DNA of 64,000 nucleotides, taken from the NCBI RefSeq assembly GCF_964275005.1, contig NC_092686.1:43708333-43772332 (forward strand). Direction: 5' to 3'. The notes below the pieces were generated by a model that was not told the origin of the DNA, searched no databases, and was given only the letters and a program-made list of their open reading frames with translations. This document shows, one piece after another, positions 25,901-61,123 of the stretch. The translations under genes were made by a program, and so were the position numbers. The stretch is from Diadema setosum (taxonomy: Eukaryota > Echinodermata > Echinoidea > Diadematoida > Diadematidae). How positions within the stretch are numbered: position 1 is the stretch's first letter; every line of letters starts with the position of its first letter.

Positions 25901-27654
25901 TTTGTTTCAGACAGCTGAGGAAAGATAGGAAGGTCACTTTGATATGGCCTGTATTACATTTGACATTTCTAGGGGGATGCAAATATGCACCAGTAAAAAG
26001 ATAATTTCAATATTGAGATTTTGTATTTTACTCTTTGATAATTCACGTAGTAAACAAACTTTGAAAATAATGGAAGTAAGGTGCAAACAATTAAACCTGC
26101 ATCACCTGAAATCCTATTGGAAATGCTTTAATAAAAAAACAGCAACAGTAAACAAAACATAAGAGTGCCGTCCATAGTAGGCCAATGTACATGAGCATTT
26201 CTCTGGTTATAATCTTGATACAGTCAGTTCCAGTGGGTCAGCTGAGGCAAGGGATAGATTCAATGCCTGTTTGGAAGCGATACGGTCATTCAGGGATACC
26301 CATCTTCAGATAGTCACAAGGTTTGTGAAAGTTTTTGAAAATGCATTGATTCCTCAATTTTGGTCAACTTGATTTTTTGTTTTGTTTCAACAAGTAACTT
26401 TGAAAATTGCAATGCTCTTATTTTTTCTCATGTTAACTCTCAATTTTCAATTCAGTTCATCTATTTTCATTCTTTTCCAACAAAACATAACCCACAATAA
26501 ATCAGTATTTATATCATAGGCGTACATTCGACTGTATATATCAGATAAGAGTTTATATGGCTTGGCTGTTGTATGGAATTTTTGTTGTGGACTCGATTCC
26601 ACTAGTGCATAACATTTTCATGTGCGATCATTGTACCCCTCTACGACAAACTGAAGCTGCAAATATAAAAGCATGCTATTAATGTATGTACTGGGCTTCC
26701 TTCTAACTCAAGCTATGACTGGAAACATGTAACCTAAATTATTAATTTGAAGGCACATGATTGCTGAAGCACTGAAAGTAATGAAGATAATTCTGTTAGG
26801 ACTTACAGATAATTTTTTTCACAGTTATGACTATAGAGTAAAGGAGTACCTCCTAAAGAAACTATGGTACTGAAATAATAAGCAGTGGTTGCATATCTTT
26901 GTTGAATCAAAATAATTTCATTTGAAGTGCTTTCCAGAACACATTAAGAAAATATCAAAATGATCTATGTCTTCTCTGTTTGGCATGCCTAAAAGGTTCA
27001 TTGTCCTAATGGCAAATGAGAAAAAGAAAGATGCTTCAACTGGTGATCAGGGATTGACAGGTACAGGAGGCACAGGTGAGAAACTGTAGAATATAATTTG
27101 AGGTTGTAAGAATTACTACAGAGTTTGATCTTGCAGTTCAAATCATCCACAAAGCTCCAATGATTTTCTTTTAAGATGCAGAATGAGTATAGGGCCTTAC
27201 ATGTGCAAGCATGATATGACTGTTAGGTATAAAACTGAAACGACATATGAGTGTGTGCAAGGCCACTTTTGGATACTGCTAATTTTTAAGAATGATTTAT
27301 TCATGTTTTAGTGTTTGCATTGGATGTTCCTGATCTTGGTTATTAAATGTGCTGGCTCTCTGATGCATTCTTTAATTCATGAATAGTTCACTTTTGTTCA
27401 AATGTCACAACGAAGTCACAACTTGGATCTTTTTAGACCTCATGAGCTTCCTGAAGGGACTGCGTGACACTTCAACTGGTGGTTGGCTTGGTCAGACTGA
27501 ATCATTCAAAGGCATCACCAGGGAGTTTGTCACCTCAGTAACCAGGTTCAACCTTGGCTACTATTATGGAAGGAAAATCCTTCATTGGATGTCTGTGTCT
27601 GCTGCAGCTGCTGCATTGACTGCTGTCATCATGAAAAGATTTTTTGATCTGTGA
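13300..27654 (+). CDS. IDO: Indoleamine 2,3-dioxygenase (13 coding exons)
   Basis: Haem dioxygenase that opens the indole ring of L-tryptophan to give N-formylkynurenine, the first step of the kynurenine pathway. Coding exons: 13300-13395, 16192-16290, 16995-17114, 17833-17966, 18512-18632, 19551-19647, 20127-20178, 20858-20933, 21584-21665, 25626-25718, 26224-26320, 26996-27075, 27437-27654. Every junction is GT/AG and in phase, giving about 454 aa. Family landmarks appear in order: LPAYFKPWEDLA near the N-terminus, FLTCITYGYIW, the block VPPSINMYSFILLNW, GLIYEGV, SHRELI, the proximal haem histidine in THLQIVTR (His about 350), and the C-terminal GTGGTDLMSFLKGLRD (about 378 onward). The start is the first in-frame ATG of exon 1. 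Exon 2 could end at 16281 or 16290; 16290 has the better donor and alignment. After the usual end of the family the protein runs on about 55 residues, ending in a hydrophobic stretch with basic residues on both sides, possibly a tail anchor. It could equally be named IDO1 or IDO2, since invertebrate IDOs are not orthologous to one of them. Confidence 0.93.
13468..13496. repeat. Perfect 14 bp palindrome
   Basis: TTTCATATCTTATA, one spacer base, then its exact complement. It lies in IDO intron 1, 73 bases after the exon 1 donor. Confidence 0.85.
13578..13713. mobile_element. Fold-back MITE in IDO intron 1
   Basis: 136 bp near-perfect inverted repeat with arms of about 60 bases, starting ATATTGACTGGCC and containing GGTATCTCCCT and GGGCAATATT. 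The loop is only a few bases. The whole element would fold into one hairpin in RNA or single-stranded DNA. No coding capacity. Confidence 0.85.
14143..14194. repeat. Small inverted repeat with internal direct repeats
   Basis: 13 bp arms AGGTGGGAAGAGA and complement around a loop that itself contains two copies of GGAGTGGAA. It abuts the MITE at 14205. Confidence 0.6.
14205..14393. mobile_element. MITE with CAGTG...CCCGTTATAACGAA ends
   Basis: 189 bp element with inverted ends CAGTGCACTCCCGTTATAAC and, on the other side, the complement of CAGTGGGATCCCGTTATAGC. TA precedes the 5' end; the 3' TA is not intact. This resembles pogo/Tigger-type MITEs. IDO intron 1. Confidence 0.75.
15189..15223. 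repeat. (TA)n microsatellite
   Basis: Pure TA run in IDO intron 1. Confidence 0.95.
15830..15990 (+). mobile_element. Probable LINE 3' end with (GAAAT)n-like tail
   Basis: AT-rich stretch ending GGAAATAAACTATGATTG followed by short repeats of GAAAT type. Similar in form to the LINE tail at 1640-1852. IDO intron 1. Confidence 0.4.
16838..16919. repeat. (TA)n microsatellite
   Basis: About 80 bases of nearly pure TA in IDO intron 2, about 75 bases before the exon 3 acceptor. It is likely to vary in length between individuals. Confidence 0.95.
17347..17513. mobile_element. hAT-like MITE (CAGKGG.AGATCCAG ends)
   Basis: 167 bp element with ends CAGGGGCAGATCCAG and the complement of CAGTGGTAGATCCAG, plus internal G-rich and C-rich arms that pair. 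The CAG start is hAT-like, but an 8 bp target duplication is not clear. IDO intron 3. Confidence 0.65.
21340..21583 (+). repeat. Degenerate minisatellite ending at the IDO exon 9 acceptor
   Basis: Repeats of a unit built from TTCCTTACATTGAATTTGTG and TTCTTGACAGTGAAT, with diverged copies. The last copy supplies the polypyrimidine tract and AG used by exon 9 (21584). Earlier copies at 21484 and 21543 carry the same acceptor-like TTCTTGACAG. Each is followed at once by an in-frame stop (TAA and TGA) for the phase of this junction. Confidence 0.7.
21921..25217. mobile_element. 3.3 kb foldback element with telomere-like tandem repeats
   Basis: Giant imperfect inverted repeat filling most of IDO intron 9. 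The left arm starts GTGTATCACCCCTAAATGTA; the right arm ends with its complement at 25217. Outer domains (21928-22295 plus 23385-23590, and 24713-25210) are tandem arrays of CCCTAAATGTAATA with alternating spacers, giving units of about 18 and 22 bp, in opposite orientation in the two arms. Inner domains (about 23590-23930 and 24340-24705) are also inverted copies, sharing GAATATCGGGCAAAAGGT and TAACCAATGCAGAATATC-type blocks. The unique centre is near 24.1 kb. There is no coding sequence of its own. The design, tandem-repeat outer domains plus inner domains, is that of foldback elements such as the sea urchin TU elements. The left arm is interrupted by a LINE at about 22296-23384. Confidence 0.85.
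22296..23384 (-). mobile_element. 5'-truncated LINE inserted in the foldback element
   Basis: On the minus strand an open frame from about 23375 to 22833 encodes the C-terminal part of a non-LTR reverse transcriptase, with blocks LPHITYCNIVWGN, LQKRAVRLIT, FMYKY and HSYPTR, followed by a stop. The 3' UTR of about 540 bp ends at 22296 in five to six CAGTT units read on the plus strand, preceded by AATAAA on the LINE strand. It contains a tandem duplication of about 65 bp (22554-22680). CR1/jockey-like. The frame is open over the surviving part, so the insertion is fairly young and postdates the foldback element it splits. Confidence 0.85.
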
Positions 27655-27819
27655 ATACTTTTTAATTTGTTATCATCTCTGCCAGGAAATGCTGGGTATC
27701 CCATTTTGACCTTATTTCAAGACTGATCGTGCATTATTTGTAGTTTCAGTTGTAACTATATTTATGAAGTTTCAACATCTTTCAAAACAATGGAACTGAA
27801 GCTTCATAGATGGAAAAGC

Positions 27820-27825
27820 AATAAA
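27820..27825 (+). promoter_or_regulatory. Likely IDO polyadenylation signal
   Basis: Canonical AATAAA 166 bases after the IDO stop codon, followed by a GT-rich stretch within 30 bases. It implies a 3' UTR of roughly 190 bases. This is inferred from position only. Confidence 0.55.
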
Positions 27826-27845
27826 ATTACTAAATGTGTTTGGAC

Positions 27846-28184
27846 CAGGTATTCAGTGACCCTGAAAATGAGAGCTTATTTGTTCGTTTTGTCTGAAATG
27901 GGCAAAAGTGCAGGCTTCATATTTTGTTTTGCATTTTCACATTTAATGTGTGGCACTTCATAACTGAAATACACATACACTGTTACATGTATTAGTAAGA
28001 AATATCATGTGCTATATTATATCATTGTTATGAAATGTTACTATGTACTTTGTATGCCAGCCATTATCATTGAAATTTGTTGAAAGTAAATCTATTTGTG
28101 TTATGCTCTTTATGTTGTGTGAGGATTTTTTTTTTTGTGCCCTTTGAGCACTCAGATTGACATTATAAATACCCCTATTATTAC

Positions 28185-28227
<43 letters not shown>

Positions 28228-29636
28228 TATACACACATACATATCTATATCTATCTATATATATATATATATATATATACATATATATCGAATATACCAC
28301 AATATCATTATGCATTTGATATCTTTATAATGGCCTTATTTTACTTGTAATGCTTGTGTGTTTATGCACTAAAGTCATTTTAAAGAAAATGAGTATTTCC
28401 CTATACTACTATATCAGTCAGATATTCAGTGTCTGATTAACTTTTTTGTTAGAATAGCATGTGCTGAATCTTTTTGTTGTGTTCATAAATGACTCTTTGT
28501 TCTTTTTGGACACCACAAGATTTGTGACATATGATTCACAGTATTATCCAGAAAATAGCTTCCCATCAATTGTGGCCTTTCTCAATCAATTTGTTTTCTT
28601 ATAACTGTGTAATTCATTACTTTGTATAGGGTGCAACAGCAATTCAGTTTTGCTTCCACAGTGAAAACACACTTATTATGTTTAATGTGTGAAAGTTTTG
28701 TTTTGTCTTGACTCTATCATTGGTCCAGATAGACAGTATGCTGCACACTTGTCTTTTGAAAGAGTGGTTGCAAGAACTTGATGAGCCAGCCACACATTGT
28801 ATGATTTCGCGATATAGCTAAATGTGGAATATATTCAGATTTATATTCAGTTGAATAAAATGGCTGTACGGCTTGTATAGACATTCAGATATGAAATATA
28901 TAGGCACCAACTCTGTATCACTGTTCTGTAACATGCCTGAGGGTAACGCAGTGTGTCAAGTGATACAATTGATATGTTGTGTGTATAATTGGTACCGTAC
29001 ATATTCTTGACTGAAATGTTTACTTTATTTTCTCTCACTTTAATCATAAGCATTATTTGCCCAATATCTCATTATAATCCAAGTAAATGCCATATTCTAT
29101 AGACTAAGCACTGGTGTCTATTTTGAATAATTATATGGGGCTGTGTGTGAGAGAGTGTGTTTCTTGTTGGTACAAGTAGGTATAAGATACCCGAAAACAC
29201 TTGAATGCAAAAACAACAACAACAGCAACAACAACAAAAAAACATTCTAGTTATACACTTGAACATGTGCTACAATATAAAGATAATTATGTCCAAAATG
29301 ACTATTAGCTGTTGTAAAGAGGAATTTTTGACCACTTAAAATTTAAGTTAGTCTGAAAATAGTAAGTATGTAAATACATGTAGGCCTATTATATAACAAA
29401 TTTACAATGAAAATTTGATCAAAATTGGATACCGGAAATAAGGGGAGTTATATTCCTTTATAGCTGAGAGGTATACATCTGTAATTTTCGTCTGTTTTTT
29501 GGGTACCTATTGCATGATGAGTACGGTACATTGGCAAAGACCCGTAGGATCTTTGGGATCGTGATTTATAATTGTTGGATCGAGCGCCCTCAATCCCTTT
29601 CACGAGTGCAGTGTGTATGTCGAAGAAGTGAAAAAC
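27846..29636. other. IDO-METAP2 intergenic region
   Basis: About 1.8 kb between the probable IDO 3' end and the METAP2 start codon. It holds a LINE-like tail and (TA)n runs at 28.1-28.3 kb. The METAP2 promoter should lie in the last few hundred bases. No TATA box is evident near the start. Confidence 0.6.
28130..28280. repeat. LINE-like tail and (TA)n microsatellites
   Basis: GTGCCCTTTGAGCACTCAG followed by ATTATAAATACC and ATT units resembles the 3' end of the LINE at 4330-4848. Two TA runs (about 28187-28222 and 28254-28279) follow. Confidence 0.55.
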
Positions 29637-54521
<24,885 letters not shown>

Positions 54522-57500
54522 ACCATCATAATCCAGATGTGAGTCTGCTAGGTCTTGAGTAACCAAAGCCAGCGACTGACGATCTCAAGAATTAGCTGTC
54601 ATAGAGTGATAAGTCAGTTTTAATTCCCACAAGAAATGTCTTCGAGAAACTCCGGCATTAGACACATTAGTAACGTGTATTATTTTTGGCCCTTTGCAAA
54701 TTTCTTAATCCTGGTTTACATCAGTTTTCCCATCTTATGATGAGGCAGTTAACAAAGAAAACAGTAAGATGTACGACCCGTTAAGTCAGTGCTATATATG
54801 TACCTTTATTTGATGCCCCGTGTGAAGATCTTTATTTTGTGTAGGAAGAGAATTTCGAGTATGCAGAGGAAAATCAAATTTCAACTTGAATCAGCTGCAG
54901 CCTCCCAACCCTTTTAGATTTAAATGTAAAAAGAAAATAGAATGATTAAATTTTTTTATTTTTTTTTTTCAAATCGAAAAATCACAATGACCCCCATTTT
55001 CAGAAAGGTTTCGTTATTAGGTTCTTCCTGTCAAAGTCGGTGGGTTTCCATTTACTCACAGCCCATTTTCTCTGTGGTCCAAGCCTTGTACACTAAAGCA
55101 TCCTCACACCTTGCTATGGCTCTGTTGCAGAGGGAGGGATTGTACAACAGTGCCTATAAAGCACATGCCCTGCTCTTTTTTTTTTTTGGGGGGGGGGGGG
55201 CAATCAAACTTGTGGGGCAAGTGAAGAGTAAAGACACAATTATTAGGTATTTGTCACTTGCCTAATTGCCTGATTGGCAAGTGGGGATCATTGCTGTTTT
55301 TTTTTTTTTTTTCTTCTTTTAGAAAACTCCTTTGGTGAGTAGTGCCATTCAAGTTCATTATTCGTGATTTTTGGCATTGTATGCTGCCCCTTTTTCTTTT
55401 CTTTGTTTGTTTGTTTTAGACTGAGGGTGCCGCTCATAATCTTTTTCAGTTGTAAGGAAAGTGCTCTCATGCTCAATGTATGAAGTGATTTTATCAAATG
55501 AATGTTTATGGTTTCATGACTGACTATAAAATGGATATCAAAGAGCTTTTAATTTATTTACGTGTACTTTACAATCAAGTGGATTAAAATAGTGTGTTTT
55601 GAGATGCAGCCTATTATTCTGTCAGCCCAAGTTATGATGAATACAGCACAGTGTTCAGGTCTCTCACTCTTCATTAGGCTTGTTTTGATTGAGTGGATTG
55701 GCTTTCAATACATCATTTGAAATGTATTGATGCCTCCATGATTTAATACCGGTGTATTTCAGCCAGGTGATTTGGGGATCTACACCGAAAGATGCCAGAA
55801 ATGTTTGGATTCGCATCTGCATTTAGGGGAGATTTGACACATTGTGTGTCGTGCCATGCCTCCAATGACATCAAGAAAATATTTTAAGTTTAGTTACCTG
55901 TACTATGCATGCTTCAGGGGAGAATCCTTTCAAGTCAGATTTCAAATCTTAAATGTAGCGTGAAGACCTGTCTATAGGATCTGATGGGATGATATGTTAC
56001 ACTGTCCTACAGAGTGTTCATGTTGAAAGTTTATTGTACAGTTATTGGACAATTTTTTCCGTAGACTTTAATGTGAGTACAGAAATCACAAATAGAGAAA
56101 AGCATCAATGAAAATTTGAACAAAGTTCAACAATCATTTTAAGGAGTTTGTGATGCAATGATAATTCCATTGTGCCACTTCTTGTATGTGGGAAATCTAC
56201 AAGAATCATCATTATACATGTATTGTGACTGCTGAAATGTTTCCCACTGTGAATGGAATTAATCAAACATTAGAATATATTGTGACATGTGAAAAGGGTT
56301 TTCAGTTTCCCCACAAATACTGTCATTGATGTTTTCCACTGTTTGTTCTGCATTCACTGAGTACACATAGTACATGTATACATTTACATCGTATATATGT
56401 GGTAAGAATCCATAGTTGACATCTCTCTTATAAGATGTTAATGTACAACATTATGTTTTGAATCATTACCAAGTGCAGCAAATCATGTGTTATTGAGTCA
56501 ATCACATATGGGTTCATTCAACTGATGGTATGTTTATGGAGCTATCAAGAAAGAGAGGCACATTCTCAATGTGAATTCAAAAGGAAATCTCCAAAAATAT
56601 CACATGTCATTGGAAGACTTGAATGAAAAAGCTATATAGAGACAAATATTGACAATCCAGTAATGTAATATGAATGACACCCATATTTGTTAACGTGGCA
56701 TACTTGATTCTGTTTTGTTTGTATTGTTTAGGGCTTCTTATCCTATTTGTGTTTGTGTATGTAAAGTTGCAGCATTGCACCACTGAATTTTCATTTAAGT
56801 GTTGGCATGATCCAGAAGAGTTGGAAAACTGCAATGCACATATCACGAGGTGCCCTTCTCGGATGGTACAAAGTGATGTAAGACAGATATTTGCTGGAGA
56901 CAGATGCTTGCTGTAGAAATCTGATGTACAAATGTCAAAGCACAAAGCAATGTTTCTCCAAGTGTGTCTAAAATTATGTCTTAAATGCAAATTACGTGTC
57001 ATCTCTGTGGCGATGGGGGATGGGGGAGTAATTGATTATCATGTGTCTGCCACTATTTCCCTGGAGATTACACCCCCTCCTTAGTGTTACATTGTTACCA
57101 TGGTGAACTTTATGCTGTCTTTGAGGGTTTCGTTGACATTTGCTCCTACAACAATTGCTCCTATAAAATATCTGCATGCTAAGCCAAACATAAATTCGTC
57201 GGTTGAAATTGATAAGGGCGTTACGTTGCCACTAAACCCATAGTGTTCGAGACAACTAAGGCCCTTCTCATTGTCAACAGACGAATTCTACCCACAAACA
57301 TGACCCCAACCCTAATCCTAATACTCACATTAAGCTAAATCTAAAGCCCTATTACAACCCTAATCCTAACCCCTATAAAGGCCTCGAAGAAAATAAGACT
57401 GGAGTATTTGTTGCAGGAGCAAATGTTGTGTCACCGTCTTTGAGATGCTTAGTTTCAGCGCTAGTTCATCTAGTGTCAGTTACACATGGCAGTGAGATAT

Positions 57501-60500
57501 CGAGGAACGTTATGCTCCGTAATACATTACAACATTCATTTAAATTTACATTTGTTTTATTTGGAAATGTCTGCATGCCTGTTAGATACAAAAAACAGTG
57601 TATACACATATGTACAGTGTATAAGACCTTGGCTTCTGCTGTTTATTTTTTCCTCCCTCATAAGTGGAAACTATTTGTATATTTTTTTTTTCTTCAAATT
57701 TCTCTGAATATGCTTTATGAATAATCCACATAGTGTGGTAAACTGTCACCAAAAACAACTTGTGATATTAGTTGGTATTAGGTCATTCGGTTTTGTGTTT
57801 GTGCATTTCAGGGGCAGCATGCACATGTCTGATCATCATGATAGAGTGGAACAGAATGCAAAATTTAAAGCTATATGAACACAAACTCAAAACATTTACG
57901 GTTATCATATGTCTAGCCCTAGTTCTTAGTAATGAGAACCAGCTAGGCTACATTATTGGCATGCAAAAGATTGGGGCTATTTAGAATAACCATAAAAATA
58001 AACAGTGGAAATAAAAACCATGCTACATGTATTACCATAGATGATATGCTCTTGGAGGACAGACTTGGGCTTGTGCAATGTAATACAACACGTACCTGAC
58101 TTGAGAATATCTGAGTGGTTGTGACAGTCATATGGTATGCCTGTACTTCTCCACACAAATCTAGCTGCTTTTTTGTGTCTCTTAAAAGTCTGTTTCCTTT
58201 CCTTTTTTCCCCTCTGGCTCTAATACACAGAATATTGCATTTGCAGTACAGTGTTTAAATATTTCTTTTCCATTGTTTAAATTCTTACTAGTTTCAGTTT
58301 GTAGTGTACAATAAGAGAAGAATATACAATTGTATATAGGGGAAAATATATGTTTGCATTTTCTCATATTGTAGAGAAGGAAACAGAGTGGAGACATTCA
58401 GAGCCATAAGTTGTCGTTTATTGCAGAAGAAATGTAATCGACACAAGTCTGTGGACACTATGAATATCAACCCATTGAAGACTAGCCCCAAGTATACTCG
58501 GGTACATCCGCTTAATTGTAGGTGTCTATCAGAAATGTGTGTTATAGCAGAATCAACTTGTCATCAACGGGTTAACCCTGCCCAGGCCATTACATGTGTA
58601 AAAACAAAAAACAAAAACAAAAACAAAACAAACAGAAACAACAAAAAAGTTCACCCGCAATGGCCTTCTGTGACTTCTGTAAAATGGAACCTGGCAGTGC
58701 CTGGGTAGGAACAATGGCAGACGCTTTGGAAATAGCAGTGCCAGTGCAGAAGAGGGTCTTCCGAGTAGATAAGACCATCAAGGAAGACGCCATGTTTGCT
58801 TTTCCTTTCAGCACATGCATGCAAAATGTGCGTGATTGACCTTCCTTAGTTCAAGTTCGTCATGTAGTTTGTAAGAAAAAATAGATCATGTACTGAACTC
58901 TGGCTTTTTAATACAGCCATTCTCACATGTGTATATCAACATTTTGTAAATCTCTAACTTGACATTCGCTTTTAAGTTGACATTTCTTTATATTCCAAAC
59001 TGCCTTTGAAGATAAAAAGTATATGAGATTAGTCATAAATACATATTGTAGAACAAAGTGCAAATTGCTTTGTCTCTAGTTCAAAAAACAAAAAAAAAAA
59101 CAAAACAAAAACAAAACAACTTACAAACATACAGGGTGTTTGACTGTAGGATTTTTGGTGACATTGTCTATTTGTTATGCCAAAGTAATTTCCAGTGAAG
59201 GCCTGAAGATAATACTGTATACTAGTATGTACACTGTATGTCAAGACTGATGTGGTACAGCTGCCTTTGATCTACGAGGAAAGCTACATGTAGATACTGC
59301 ATCTCAGTTGCCCTGAATCTTCTTTTTTTTATGTATAGAGTAAAACAATTAAAAATGATATTCTGATCACATTCTTTCTTTCAGTTTCATAGTCTCGGTA
59401 TTCATATCAAGAACATTCATGCTCTCTTCCTATATACATGTACAAATTTGATTTTTGCTTAGTGTGAAAAACACAGTTCCAAAGCTGTTATCCTTATTGT
59501 ATTTTACGGCATGTACAGTGTATCTGTAAACTTCAACTTCACCTTTGAAGTTAAATGTTGTACACGACCATATTGATGCAGGGTGAGAACATCACTCTAT
59601 TCCTTTGAATTGCATTTTCAGGCTTTAGGGCACTGGTAATCCTAGATTTGTTTCTTTTCTTTTTTCAAGCCTGTATATAGAATGTATCTGAAGCTGTATA
59701 TGCTTGTATGATATGTTATTAAAGGACGGGCCTTTGCTGCCCCTGTTTTGTCGGATGTGTAAAAAACGAAAACCAAACAAGCAAGTGATGTTCACTCCAC
59801 AGAGGACACATATATACTGAAATTGATTTTAGTCCATGGGGTTTCATCAAGTTTGATATATTTGGATGCACAATGTGAGCCAGTTGTCATAAAAACAACA
59901 ACAATAACAACAACAAACAATGATCAAATGCATTGTGGGCAGAAATTCGTTCATATAATCTCCATCGAGTTGCGATCACTTTAAGCTGCCTTTGGAGATC
60001 TGTATAAATCATAGTAAAATGCCAAATACAGTAAGAATGTACAAGTGTAAACCTGTGTCATCAAAATAAAAGTTATTGTTTGATCATAACAAAAAAGTGG
60101 TTCATGCTCAAAATGGGGCGTTGCTGTTAATGTTTACAATCTTGTGTGAAGTGTTTGCCGATGTCCCCTCCCCCAAATCAAAAAGAGAGAGAGAGAAAAA
60201 AAAAGGGGAGGGGTCAGAAGCCACACTTGACAACTACTGAGTTATGTGTTTGGTGAGAGTTGTATCGTGGTGATGGTGGTGTGTTGGCAGCGTGCAGTAA
60301 CATTGAAACAGAACGTCGACAGAGCAACTCATTAATGCTTCAATTCCAAATGTGCAATGTAGATCAAAGTTGATAGTGTATTGAGAATGTTTGGGGATGG
60401 GTACGGCAGAGGCTTTTATATGATTTGAATTATACAGTAATTGCACAGAATCAGAGGCGCAATTTTCTTGACTTAAAAACGCCAGGGTAACAAACAGATG

Positions 60501-60586
60501 GAATATCCTAGGAAAAAAAATTGAGAGGAAAATCAGATTTTCGTGAGATCTTGACACCATCACTAGCCTTTTGACCCTGGGCCAGT

Positions 60587-60617
<31 letters not shown>

Positions 60618-61123
60618 GTTTCCCTGGTAAGAACGAGCAAGTAAAATGTTGCTGCTTCATCAACATTGATGAGAAAATTGTAAATCATCCGCATATTTTC
60701 CCGCCCATTTAGGCCCGTCATTCAATGTTTTGGTAGGGTTGAACGAGTTTAGTACATACACGTTGTAGTACATCTTTTTATGTGATGAAGCGGCTCCCTG
60801 CAGTTTTCTACGGCTTATGTTAGCTTTATATTTTTTTTAATTCAAAATGATGAAAAGTTGTACTTTCAAGAGGCAATATCATACTACACGTAATTATCGT
60901 TTTTCACTCTGTTTGTCATACTAAATACTAGTACTATAAAATGGTATCGGTTGGCGTCTCTGATCGGCAGAGTGATTTTTCACTGTGCTGTGTTATTTAC
61001 CAGTGGCATTAGATTTAGTAGGAGTAAACCAATGTGTTGCATGCTCTAATCTAATAAAGGCGTAAATGTTTGTGTACATGTGGAATGTAATTGTGACTAG
61101 TTCTGTGTGTGAGCGATATTATA
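54522..61123. other. METAP2 3' flank
   Basis: 6.6 kb without a recognised gene. It probably starts with the METAP2 3' UTR; an AATAAA near 60066 and others nearby are possible poly(A) signals, but none can be assigned. Contains a G run at 55190, one telomere-like MITE (57136-57426) and A-rich runs. Short frames here show no family similarity. Confidence 0.55.
57136..57426. mobile_element. MITE with telomere-like core
   Basis: Inverted ends ACATTTGCTCCTACAACAA and TTGTTGCAGGAGCAAATGT enclose about 250 bp whose centre (57304-57375) is degenerate CCCTAA/CCCTAATC repeats. The same core type occurs in the unrelated-ended MITE at 38791. Confidence 0.75.

Noticed and set aside
29613-29636. Upstream in-frame ATG of METAP2
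   Set aside because: It would add eight residues before MAAVV; METAP2 proteins typically begin MA(G/A)V, so 29637 is preferred.
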